Assembly (NCBI RefSeq): GCF_015477605.1
Contig: NZ_JADLQX010000018.1
Coordinates: 62,001-126,000, forward strand
Direction: 5' to 3'
DNA from: Nocardia amamiensis
GTDB taxonomy: Bacteria; Actinomycetota; Actinomycetes; Mycobacteriales; Mycobacteriaceae
Length of the DNA stretch: 64,000 nt
The notes under the pieces are model-generated. The model saw only the letters and a program-made list of their open reading frames with translations, had not been told where the DNA came from and made no database searches. Below, one piece after another: positions 1-12,000 of the stretch (its first letter is position 1; each line of letters opens with the position of its first letter). A program made the position numbers and the translations under genes.

Positions 1-1
1 G

Positions 2-3000
2 CACGGCGGAGACCTGCTCGAAGCCGACGTGGCGCTCTACGCCCCGGACGGCTCGCCGGTGGTTCGCTATCGGCTGACGTCGAAGCGTGTGCGCGGCAGC
101 GCGGACATCCAACGGTTGCTCACACCGGCGGAGGGGACCGCGCCGCCGGTATCACACGATGCCGTGCGCGCCAGAGCGGCAGCCGCGCAATACGATCCGG
201 CGGCTACCGGCCCGGCACCCGCCGCGCAGTATGGTCCGCCGGCCACCAGCCCGGCACCCGCCGCGCAGTATGGTCCGCCGGCCACCAGCCCGGCACCGGC
301 CGCGTCGGCGGACGACCCACAGGCACTGATCTCCGCCGACCTGGCTGCCCTGGTCGCCGTCGAACTGGGTGCCGATGCGTCCGGTATCGCCACCGACGTG
401 GGGTTCTACGAACTCGGCCTGGATTCCGGGCGCCTGCTGCGGCTGACCGCCGAACTGGAAGGACGGGTCGGCGAACCGCTGTATCCGACACTGCTGTTCG
501 AATACCAGACCATCGACGCGCTCGCCGGTCACCTTGCCGAGACAGTCGGCGCGAAGTACCGAGCCGACGCCGCCACGGCAGTCCCGGCAACGACCGCATC
601 CCAACCCGGCCCAGGTGCGAGCACGGCTGAGTTCGCCACGCAGTCAACGGAGCTCGGTTCAGCGCCGCAAGTGGCAGCCCCGGCGACCGGATCAACCGAC
701 CCCGGTCCCGCGCCATATGCATCCACGCCGACGGGATCAAACGAACTGGGAACGACTCCGCAGGCGGTTATCCCGGCGGCAGGATCATCCGACCCTGGTC
801 CCGCGCCGTATGCACCCACACCGACGACAGGGTCAACCGGACTGGGTTCGGCGCCGCAAGCGGTTACCCCGCCGATCAGATCGACCGACCCCGGCCCCGC
901 GACCGCAGGGGCGAGGGCCGCCGTGCAGCAAGCGGCCACACCGACAGCCGCATCGACTGAAATTGGTTCGGCGCCGCAAGCAGGCGCCCCGAAGGCGGGC
1001 TCAACCGAATTCCGTTCGGCGCCCCACCCGACCGCGCCGATAGCGGAACCGCCCTTCGCATCGTCGAGAACTGTCGACCCCACGGCAGCGGCCGGGGACG
1101 AGCTGGTCACCTTTGGTTTCGACTGGGAACCCGACACCATCGCACGCTCTCGCCGCGAAGCGACCAGCCTGCTGGTCTTCGACACGACCGACCACCCCTA
1201 CCGTCACGCCGGGGCCGCCGCCGTGGTCAGGGTCCGGCCTGGTGACGAGTTCTTCTCCGCCGCAAGTGATTTCGTTGTCAATCCGGCAGACCCACGGCAT
1301 ATGGGCCTGCTGGTCGAGCAGCTGATGGCCCGCGGGCTGCGCTTCGACGCCACCCTGTATCTGTGGCCCGATTCGATCGGCGACGATGACTCGCGGGACT
1401 TGATCGAGCGCGTGTACTTGCCTCTGCGTGATCTCGTGCGTGCGACAGCCGGGGTATCCGAACCGCCGGTACGGCTGGTGCTCGCTGTCACGCGCGCGAC
1501 GCCCGCAGGTGAGCTGAGCTGCGCCCTTCTGGGTGGTTTCGCCCGCACGCTGCGGCTGGAGCAGCCCCAGCCGATCCTGCGCGCTGTGCAATGCGAGCCG
1601 GAGGCGGCGATCGATGACATCGTGGCCGCCGAACTGGGCGTGGAGGAACGCCACCCGGCCGCCGAGATCCGCTATCGCGCTGGCCGACGCGAGATCCGGC
1701 TGCCGCGCTTGCGTACGGACCCCACGGGCGCCGCCGGGGACAGGGTGCTGCGGACGGGATCGGTGGTCGTGGTGACCGGCGGATTCGGCGGCATCGCCCG
1801 GCATCTGGCGCGCCGTCTCGCGACCGACTACGGCGCCCGTCTGGTGCTCGTATCGCGTCGCCCGCTCGACGCCGCAGCCGCTGATCTGCTCGCCGAACTC
1901 AACGACCTCGGCGCCGAAGCGGTGCATGTGCGCGCCGACGTGTCGATCGCCGAGGACGCCGAGCGCGTCGCCGCCATCGCACACGCCACGTTCGGGCCGG
2001 TCGATGTGCTCTACCACGGTGCGGGACAGCTGCGCGACGGGCTGGTGTCCGGCACCGGCCGCGACGAAGCGGTTTCGGTTCTGGCGCCGAAGGTGCACGG
2101 CGTGCGCCACCTGACCCGTGCGCTGCCGGAAGCCCGGCTGACGGTCTTGTTCTCCTCGATCTCCGCGGTGATCGGCAATCCGGGGCAGGCGGACTACGCG
2201 GCGGCCAACCGCTATCTCGACGTCTTCGCCGAACAGCGTGACCAGGCCGGAACCAGGACGGTCAGCGTCAACTGGCCGCTGTGGGCCGACGGCGGCATGC
2301 ATCCGCCCGCAGAGCAGATCGCCGCGCTGCGGCGGGCCGGGATCGGACTGCTGCCCACCGCGACCGGACTGGACCTGCTGCTGTCGTGCGCCGCGCTGGA
2401 CCGCGCCCAGCTGGCCGCGGTCTGGGGAGACCCCGAAGTCGTGCGCGCCCGGCTTCGTCCGGCTGCCTCGCCGGCGAGCACCTCCGTCGAGTCGGTGGCC
2501 GCCAGCGAGCGCCCTGCCCCGGCGAGGCCGACAGGCGTCGGGGAGCCAATCGCGATCGTGGGGATCAGCGGACGCTATCCGCACGCCGACGACCTCGACG
2601 AGTTCTGGCGCAATCTGCGCGACGGCCACGACGCCGTCGGCCCTGTTCCCGCTGAACGCTGGTGGTTGACCGCAGCCCGAGACACCCCCGGCGCACCGCC
2701 GATGACCGGCGGTTTCCTGCGCGAGGTAGGCGGTTTCGACCCCCAGTTCTTCCGCATTCCCCCCGTGCAGGCGCCACTGCTGGATCCGCAGGAACGGTTG
2801 TTCCTGCAACAGGCGTATGCCGCGCTGGAGCATGCGGGCTACCACCACACCGACCCCACGGTGCGGGATCGGCGCGTCGGTGTATTCGTCGGCGCCACCT
2901 GGAGCGACTACCGACTGCTGGGGGTGGAGGCAACCCGCGACGGCGATCCGGTCGCCGTCGCCTCGATTCCGTCGTCCATCGCCAACCGCACCTCCTACAC

Positions 3001-6000
3001 CCTCGGCCTGGGCGGACCGAGTCTCACCGTGGACACCGCCTGCTCGGCATCGCTGACCGCCCTGCACCTGGCGCGGCGCAGCATGCTGGACGGCGAATGC
3101 GACGCCGCCATCGTCGGCGGCGTGAATCTGCTGCTGCACGAGGACAAGTTCCTGCTGCTGAGCAGTCTGGGCATGATGTCGGACAGCGGCCGGTGCAGGC
3201 CGTTCGCCGCGAGCGCCGACGGCTACGTCCCGGGCGAAGGCGTCGGCGCGCTGTATTTGAAGCCGCTGGCCGCCGCTCGCGCCGACGGTGACACCATCCA
3301 CGGTCTGATCCTGGGCAGCGCCGTCAATCACGGCGGCCAGACTTCCGGGTACAGCGTGCCGCACCCCGGCGCGCAGGCCGAGGTGATCACCGAGGCGCTG
3401 CGTGCGGCGGGAGTCGATCCGGCGGCGGTCGACTACCTGGAGGCGCACGGCACCGGAACGCCGCTCGGCGATCCGATCGAAATCGCCGGTCTGGCCGCGA
3501 CGTTCGGCCGATCCGATGGAACCGGTCGCTCTCGCGCGCTCGGCTCGACCAAGTCGAACATCGGCCACCTGGAAGCGGCCGCGGGCGTCGCGGGGCTGAC
3601 CCGCGTGCTCCTGCAGATGCGGCACGGACGGATCGCGCCGACCCTGCATGCGGCCCAGGTCAATCCGGCCATCGCGTTCAACTCGGTGCCGTTCCATCTG
3701 CCGCGCGAGCTGGAGGACTGGCCGCGGCGCACGGTCGACGGCGTCACCATGCCGCGGCATGCCGGTGTCAGCGCGTTCGGTGCGGGCGGCGCCAATGCCC
3801 ATGTGGTACTTGCCGAATTCGTCGACGACCGAGCTCGGTCCAGGGTGCCGGGTGGGTCGGAGATCTTCGTGCTGTCGGCACGCACAGCGGCCCAGCTGCG
3901 CCGCTACGCCGAGATCATGGCGCAGCACTTCCGTACTCTCGACCCCGACGATTTCGCCGACGCGGTGCGCACATTACAGGTGGGCAGGCCCGCGCTCGCG
4001 CACCGGCTGGCGGTGGTCGCGTCCTCGCCTTCCGCGGTGGCCGACGCGCTCGACCAATTCCGCACCGATCAGCTCGGTCCGGTGGTGACCGGCACAGTGG
4101 ACGCGCAGACCCGTCCGCTGTTCGGCCCGCCGGCGAGCGATCAGGACCTGGCTCGCCAGTGGGTCGCGGGCGCCGACATCGATTGGCGTGACCGCGGCGG
4201 CCCGGAGAGACGAATCCCGTTGCCGGGCTATCCCTTCGACCGCACCGACTACTGGATCATCACGCCGCCGCGCTCCGGTTTCGACTCCGCGGTGGCGCAG
4301 TTCGAGGCGGCTACCGGGCCCGCGGGCATCGTGGAGCCCGGCAAGCCCGAGCTCGGCCGCTACGCGGCGATGCTGCTGTTCGCCACGCTCGCCGGGATGG
4401 GTCTCACACCAGGGGAGTGGACCGCCGAGTCGATGGACGCGGCACTGGGCGTGCGGCCCGAGTTCGCTCGGTTGCGCACCAGCTGTCTGGACATCCTGCT
4501 GCGGCACGGGCTCGTCCGGTCGCAGCAGGGCAGCATCGTCGTGCCCGGCCCGCCTCCCGGCACCAGCGGCATGCGCGCCGACCTGCTCGCACGCTTCCCG
4601 GAAACCGAGGCGTACGTGGCCCTGCTCGATGCCTGTCTGGCCGCGTATCCCCGCGTGCTGCGCGGGGAGCTGTCCGCCACCGAGGTGTTGTTCCCCGGCG
4701 GCGACCTGGGGCTGGTCGGCGCGGTCTATCGCGGCAACGCCGCCTACGATTTCACCAACGGCCTGCTCGCCGAGTTGGTGTCGGCCCTCGCGCAGCAGCG
4801 CGGCACCGCGCGTCCCTTGCGGGTTGTCGAGATCGGCGCGGGCACAGGCGGTTCCACGCATGCGGTGCTCGCCGCACTGGCCGACCGCGGGATCGCCTAC
4901 GAGTACCACTACACCGACGTCTCGCACAGTTTCGTCGCGCACGGACGACGCACCTTCGGCACGTACCCGAACCTGCGTTTCGCCGTGCTGGACATCGAGA
5001 CCGATCCGGTCGCGCAAGGATTTCCGGCGTACGACGCCGACCTGGTGGTCTGCGCCAACGTCCTGCACGCCACGCGCTCGATCGACTCGACGCTGCGAAA
5101 CGCGCGGCGGCTGCTGGCACCAGGCGGCGTACTGGCATTCACCGAGGCGACCACCGATCTGGAGGTGCTCGCATTGACCTTCGGGCTGCTGGAGGGCTGG
5201 CACGCCTACCGCGATCCCGCAGCGCGAATCCCGCACTCCCCGTTGCTGTCCGAACAACAGTGGCGCGCCGCCCTGAGCGCTGCGGGATTCTCCGGAATCC
5301 GAGCATGGGGTCCCGGCCTGTCCGAAGACCCGGAACCGAGCTTCCGGCTGCTGGCCGCCGTCAGCGCCGCCGCGCCCGCTGATGGTCGGTCCGGGACCGA
5401 TGTCGCCCCGGAACCGGCGCAAACGGCTGCGACCGGCGCATCCACGTGGGCTGCCCACACCCCAGCGCGGGGATCCCAACACACCGGCGCCGTCCCGCAG
5501 ATGGCACAAGCCGCCGCAACCGGCGCATCGACGCAGACCGTCGGGAACTCGGCACTGGGCGCCCAACGCATCGGCGTGGTCCCGGAACCCGCGCGAGCCT
5601 CCGCGGTCAGCTCATCCACCCAGATCGCCCACATCCCGGCGCGGGAAGCCGAACGAATCGGCCTGGAATCGACGCAGACCGACGTCGGCGCATCCGAGCA
5701 GTTCGCTGAAGACTCGGTGCCGGCGGTGGAACGCATCGTCTCGGAACCCGCGCGGACGGCGACCGCCCCCGCATCGGCCGCCGCTGTCTCGGCGCTCGAG
5801 GCCGAGCTCATCGGACTGGTCGCCGATGGACTCGGCGTGGCGCACTCCGAGGTGCGCGCCGAATTGCCGCTGTCGGAATACGGCGTCGATTCGATCCTCG
5901 CGGTGAAGATCATCGACCGCGTCAACGCCCGCTACGGGCTGGCGCTGCGGCCGACAGTGGTGTTCGACCACCCCTCCGTGCGGCTGCTCAGCAGGCGTAT

Positions 6001-9000
6001 GGCCGAAGACGGCGCGACGGCGACCAGCACACCGACGACTCAACCGACCGACAGTGCCCCCAGCCGAATGTCCTCGGCGGCGCGCCCATCGGCATCCAGC
6101 CCCAAGACCGTCGGCGCGCCATCCGCATACAGCGCGCCGACCGAGGGGCCCAGCGAAAGGTCAGCATCCATGGACATTGCCATCATCGGCATGTCCGGCG
6201 AGTTCCCGGGCGCGGCGAATCTCGCCGAGTTCTGGCGCAATCTCGCCGCCGGACACGACTCCGTGACCGAGGTGCCGGCTTCTCGCTGGCCGGTCGCCGA
6301 CTACTTCCGGCCGGGCCCGGCGACGCCGGGCAAGACTTACTCCAAGTGGGGCGGGTTCCTCGACGGCGTCGACCAGTTCGATCCGGCGTTCTTCGACCTG
6401 GTGCCTGCCGAGGCCGACTACATGGACCCGCAGCAGCGATTATTCCTCGAACACAGCTGGCTCGCGCTGGAGGACGCCGCCATCGACCCGAAGTCGTTGC
6501 GGCGCAAGCGGTGCGGCGTGTTCGCCGGGTCGCCCGGGTCGGACTACGCGACCCTGCTGCGCAACCGCGCAGCGGTCGGCTCGCATCACATGTTCACCGG
6601 CAACAGCCCCGCCATCCTGCCCGCGCGAGTGGCCTACCATCTGGATCTCACCGGTCCGTGCCTCGGGCTGGACACCGCGTGCTCCTCGGCGCTGGTCGCG
6701 CTGCACCAAGCCTGCCGCAGCGTCGCCTCAGGCGAATCCGAGCTCGCGCTCGCCGGTGGCGTCGCGGTCTTCGTGACACCCGAATACCACCTGCTGGCCT
6801 CCTCGATGGGCATGCTGTCCCCGCGGGGGCGGTGCGCGAGCTTCGGCGCCGACGCCGACGGTTTCGTCATCGCCGAGGGCGCCGGGGTGGTGGTGCTCAA
6901 GCCGCTGGCCGCCGCCGAACGCGACGGCGACCCGATCCACGGCGTGATCCGCGGCATCGGAGTGAACCACGACGGCCGCACCAACGGCATCACCGCGCCG
7001 AGCGTGCGCTCGCAGACCGAACTGGAGCTCGCGGTCTACCGCGACGGCGGAATCGACCCGGCCACCATCGGTTATGTCGAAACACACGGGACCGGAACAC
7101 GATTGGGCGACCCGATCGAGATCGAAGCGCTCACCGCGGCCTTCCGCCATTACACCGACGCGGTCGCCGCCATCCCGGTGGGCTCGGTGAAGTCGAATAT
7201 CGGGCACGCCTCGCACGCGGCCGGGATGGCGAGCCTGTTCAAGGTGCTGCTGGCCATGCGCGCCGGACAGGTGCCGCCCTCGCTGCACGTCGCCTCGGTG
7301 AACCCGCTGCTCGGCCTGGACCAGTCACCGTTCTTCGTCAACACCGCGCTGCGTGAGTGGAGCGGGCCGCGCCGCGCCGCGATCAGTTCCTTCGGTTTCA
7401 GCGGCACCAATGCGCACGTGGTGGTCGACGCCGCGCCGATCGCCGACGCCACCCGTCCGCACGTGCCCGGCGGTCCACAGCTGATCGTGCTGTCCGCACG
7501 CAGCGCGACGAGCCTGACCCGGATGGCGCGGACACTGCGCAGGCATCTGGCCGCGAATCCGGACCTGGTGCCCGCGGACATCGCGCGGACGCTGGCACAC
7601 GGGCGCAGCGGATTCGAGCACCGGCTCGCGATCGTCGCGGACTCCTTGGACGCCATCGCAGCCCGGCTCGCCGCGTTCGCCGAAGGCGACCGCCCCGCAG
7701 GCGTTTTCACTGGCGTGACCGACGTCGTGACGGACCGAGTCGGTGCGACGGTGCTGGGTGATCCGGTGGCGGCGGCGCAGCAGTGGGTCGAGGGCGGCCA
7801 CGTCGAGTACGCGGGCTGGACCGACCCGGCGGCGCGTCGTATTCATCTGCCCGGCTACGAGTTCGACCGGGAACGGTGCTGGGTACCGGAGGAGGCCGGT
7901 GCGGCTTCGTCCACGCATGCAACCGGCCTCCCGCCAGGGGCTTCCGGGGCGGATGTAGCCGCAGCGTCCCGAACAGTCGCGGCAGCCGAGGGATTCGCAG
8001 TGTCCGATACCGCCGCCGCGCCGACTGTCTCCACGCCGGAGGCTGTGTCTGCGCCTCCTACACCTAGTCAGGGTGCAGCCGTTCCCGAGGATGTCTCGGA
8101 CCGATCAACACTCGCGGCCCGCGTTGTCGCCGGTGTCGTCACGCCGGCAGACGCCGGGTCCGCACCGCCCTTGCCGGTGCAGGCACACACGGAGGCCGCA
8201 TCCACCGCGCCGTTGTGGCGTACCGCGGAGACCTATCTGAAGGGTCTGCTCGCCGAGTACTGCCGACTGGCCCCGGATCGTATCCGGACCCGTATCCCGT
8301 TGCAGGACTATGGCATCGACTCGGTGCTGATCAGCAAGATGAACGACCGGCTGGAAACCGACTTCGGCCCGCTGCCGAGCACCCTCTTCTTCGAATACCA
8401 GACCATCCGCGACCTCGCGGGCTATCTCGCCGACGAGCACGCGCCACGGGTGGCCGCACTGGCCTCCGGACTCGCATCCGGGGCGGCGTTCGGCAGCGCA
8501 GCGGCATCAGCGCATGTCATGGCCGGCTCAGTGCACGTGGACGTGGCACACACCGCACCGACCGTGGCCCACGCAGCGCCCGCCGATCCGGCAATCGAGG
8601 CGTCGCACCGCGCACCGGTGCCAGCGCAGACGATGGCGACCGGCCCGGCAGCTTCGGCGAGCGCGCCCGCCCAACGACCCATCGGCGACGATTCCGACGA
8701 CGACATCGCCGTCATCGGCATGGCAGGTCGGTTCCCCATGGCGGGTGATATCGAGGAGTTCTGGGCAAACCTGGTCGCGGGGCGGGACTGCATCGTCGAG
8801 GTTCCGCCGCAGCGATGGGACCACCGCGAGTACCTCTCCGACGATCCGGACGAGCCGGGCACCACCTACGCACGCTGGGGCGGGTTCATCGACGACGTCG
8901 ACAAGTTCGACGCCCGCTTCTTCGGCATCACGCCCAAGGATGCCGAGGAAATGGACCCACAGCAGCGCTTGTTCCTCGAGACGTCCTGGGCGGCATTGGA

Positions 9001-12000
9001 AGATGCGGGTTACACGCCGGATCGCGTGCGGGCCAGCGCCGCGTCCCGCGGTCTGCTCGATGCCGGAGTGTTCGCCGGGGTGGGCTATGCCGAGTACCAG
9101 GCGTTCGTCGGCGTGCCGATTTCCGGGTATTTCGCGGTGGCGAACCGGGTTTCGTATCACTTCGGGTTCAGCGGTCCCAGCCTGGCGGTGGATACGGCGT
9201 GCTCGGCATCGCTGACCGCGCTGCACTTGGCGTGTGAGAGTCTGCGCCGCGGCGAGTCGGCATACGCGCTGGCGGGCGGGGTCAACGTGTCGATCCATCC
9301 CGGGAAGTACCTGCTGCTCGGCTATGGCCGGTGGGCCTCCACCGATGGACGCTGCCGGTCGTTCGGCGCGGGTGGCGACGGCTATGTGCCGGGCGAGGGC
9401 GTGGTGACCCTGGTGCTCAAGCCATTGCGGCATGCGCGCGCCGACGGCGACCGCGTCTACGGCGTCATCCGGGGTAGCGCGATCAACCACGGCGGACGCA
9501 CCAACGGCTTCACCGTGCCCAATCCCGCGGCTCAAGCCGACCTGATCGGCCGGGCGCTGACCACCGCACGCGTCGACGCGGGCGACATCGGCTACGTGGA
9601 GGCGCACGGTACCGGCACCGCGCTGGGCGATCCCATCGAGATCGCGGCGCTGAGCAAGGCCTATCGCCGCTCCACGACCGAGCGAGGTTACTGTGGCATC
9701 GGTTCGGCGAAATCCAGTGTCGGGCATCTGGAGGCCGCCGCGGGTGCCGCGGGCGTGGTGAAAGCGCTGCTGCAATTGCGGCACGACACCATGGCGCCGA
9801 ACCTGCACAGCGATCCGCCGAACCCGGGGATCGACTTCGCGGCCACACCGTTCCGGATCATCGACCAGCCCACGGCCTGGCCGCGCCCCGAGGACGGGCA
9901 GCCCAGAATCACCGCCGTCAGCTCGTTCGGCGCGGGTGGCTCGAACGCCCACGTCATCCTGGCCGACGCCGACCCGATCGCATCGACTCCCGAGGACGGG
10001 CAGCCCAGGCTCGTCGTGCTCTCGGCCCGCGACGCCGATCGGCTGACCGAGCTGGCCACCCGCGTGGCCCGGAGGCTGCACGAGCACCCGGTCCCGCTGC
10101 CGGACGTGGCGTGGACGCTTGCCGTCGGCCGCACCGCGTTCCAGCATCGGCTCGCGGTGGTGGCCGCCTCCACGGCGGAACTCGTGGAACTGCTCTACGG
10201 CGCGGCGGCTTCGGACACGCCCACGCCGGCCGAAGGCATGCTGATCTTCCGCGGCGTGGCCCGCACCCACCGTGAGCTCGACGAGCTGCCCGGCGAATCG
10301 GACGCCGACCGCACGGAGGTCCGCGCCCTGCTGCGCTCCGGGAATCTGCCCCGTGTCGCCGAGCTGTGGGCGGGCGGATGGACGGTGGATTGGGAACAGA
10401 GCTACGAGCGGCCGTTCGGCCGGATCGTGAGCCTGCCCGGCTACCCGTTCGCGCGGCGCAGGTACTGGATCGTGCCCGAGGACTACCGCCGGCGCAGCCA
10501 TCCGGCTGCCCCACAGCTGGTCGCGAAGACGGTGGTCGCGCACGAGAACGACCCGGCCGACAGCTGGCGACGCAACGGCCACTCCACGAATGGCGCTGCG
10601 GCCCAAGAGATCCTGCGTGCCGATCCGACCACCCCGGAACTCCTCGCACCCGATACAGCCACTACGCCGAGCACGATCACCGAACCGGCTACTGGGATCA
10701 CTGAACCGGCCGGGGTCACCTCGCCGAACCGGCATGCCGAACCGGCTGAGATCGTCGCATCGAGCGGGACCACCGCTGTGCGTCCCGGGAACGCCGAGCT
10801 GGCGGGCGACGGCTTCGACACCGCGCTGCGTGACCAGCTCAGCGAACAGATCCGCGACATCTTCGCCGATCTCACCAAGACCGACCCCGCAGAACTCGAC
10901 CTCGACGCGGAGTTCGCCGACTTCGGATTCGACTCCGTGGCCACCGTCCGGATGCTCAACCGCCTGATGAAGCACTACGACGTGAAGATTCCGGCGGAAT
11001 CGACCGAGCTTTATCCGACTATCGCGTCGCTGTCGGAATACCTGGTGGCCGAAGGCATCATCACCGGAGGGACGCACGCCGACGCGCCGCGTGCCACCGA
11101 GACCGCGGCGGCCGCCGAAACACAGCAGCACATCCCGCCCGTGACCATGGACGCCCCGATTCCGGTGCGCTCGGTCTTCATCACCGGCGTGACCGGGGTG
11201 CTGGGCGGCAAACTGCTGCACGACCTGCTCTCGGACACCGACGTGCGGGTGACCTGTCTGGTGCGCGGCAAAACCGTGGACGCAGCCGAACGCCGGATCA
11301 AGCACTTCCTCGGCACTTACGATCCGGACGGCACCCTCGACAAGGCGTTCGCGGACCGGGTGACGACGGTGCTCGGCGACGTCTCCAGCGAACGCCTCGG
11401 TCTGGACGAGGTGACCTGGCGGCGCCTCGCCGACGAGGTCGACCTGACCATCCACGCCGCGGGCCGTACCACGCTGGTCACCTTCTACGACGCCCTCGCC
11501 CCGATCAACGTCGAAGGCACCCGGCGCGCGGTCGAATTCGCGCTGCGCTCGCGCGGCAAGTACCTGGTGTACGTGTCCAGCTTCAGCGCGCTGGGCGATC
11601 GGCTCAACTTCAACAACCCGCCGTTCACCGAACGCGACCTGGAACTGGGTCAGGGCTACGACCACCTGCCCTATCAGCAGACGAAGTACGAGTCCGAGAA
11701 GCTGATCCGCGCGGCCAGCGAGCAGGGACTGCTCTGGGACATCGTGCGGCCCGGCAACATCATGGGCGACAGCCGCACCGGCCGGTACCCGTTCTCCGAG
11801 GTCAGCGTCAAAGGCGCGTACTACGACATCCTCAAGACGATGATCGAGGCCGGCGAGACGATGCTGACGCCGGTGCACTGGGACATCAGCCCGGTCGACT
11901 ACGTCAGCGCCGCGATGGTGCACATCGCCTTGCGCAGGCCCACCTACCGGGAGACCTACCACCTGACCAACCCGGACATCCGCCGCTACTACGACGTGGT

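Noticed and set aside
182-298. Short regular repeats considered as CRISPR
   Set aside because: Units are contiguous, in frame with the PKS protein and have no spacers. No cas genes are present.
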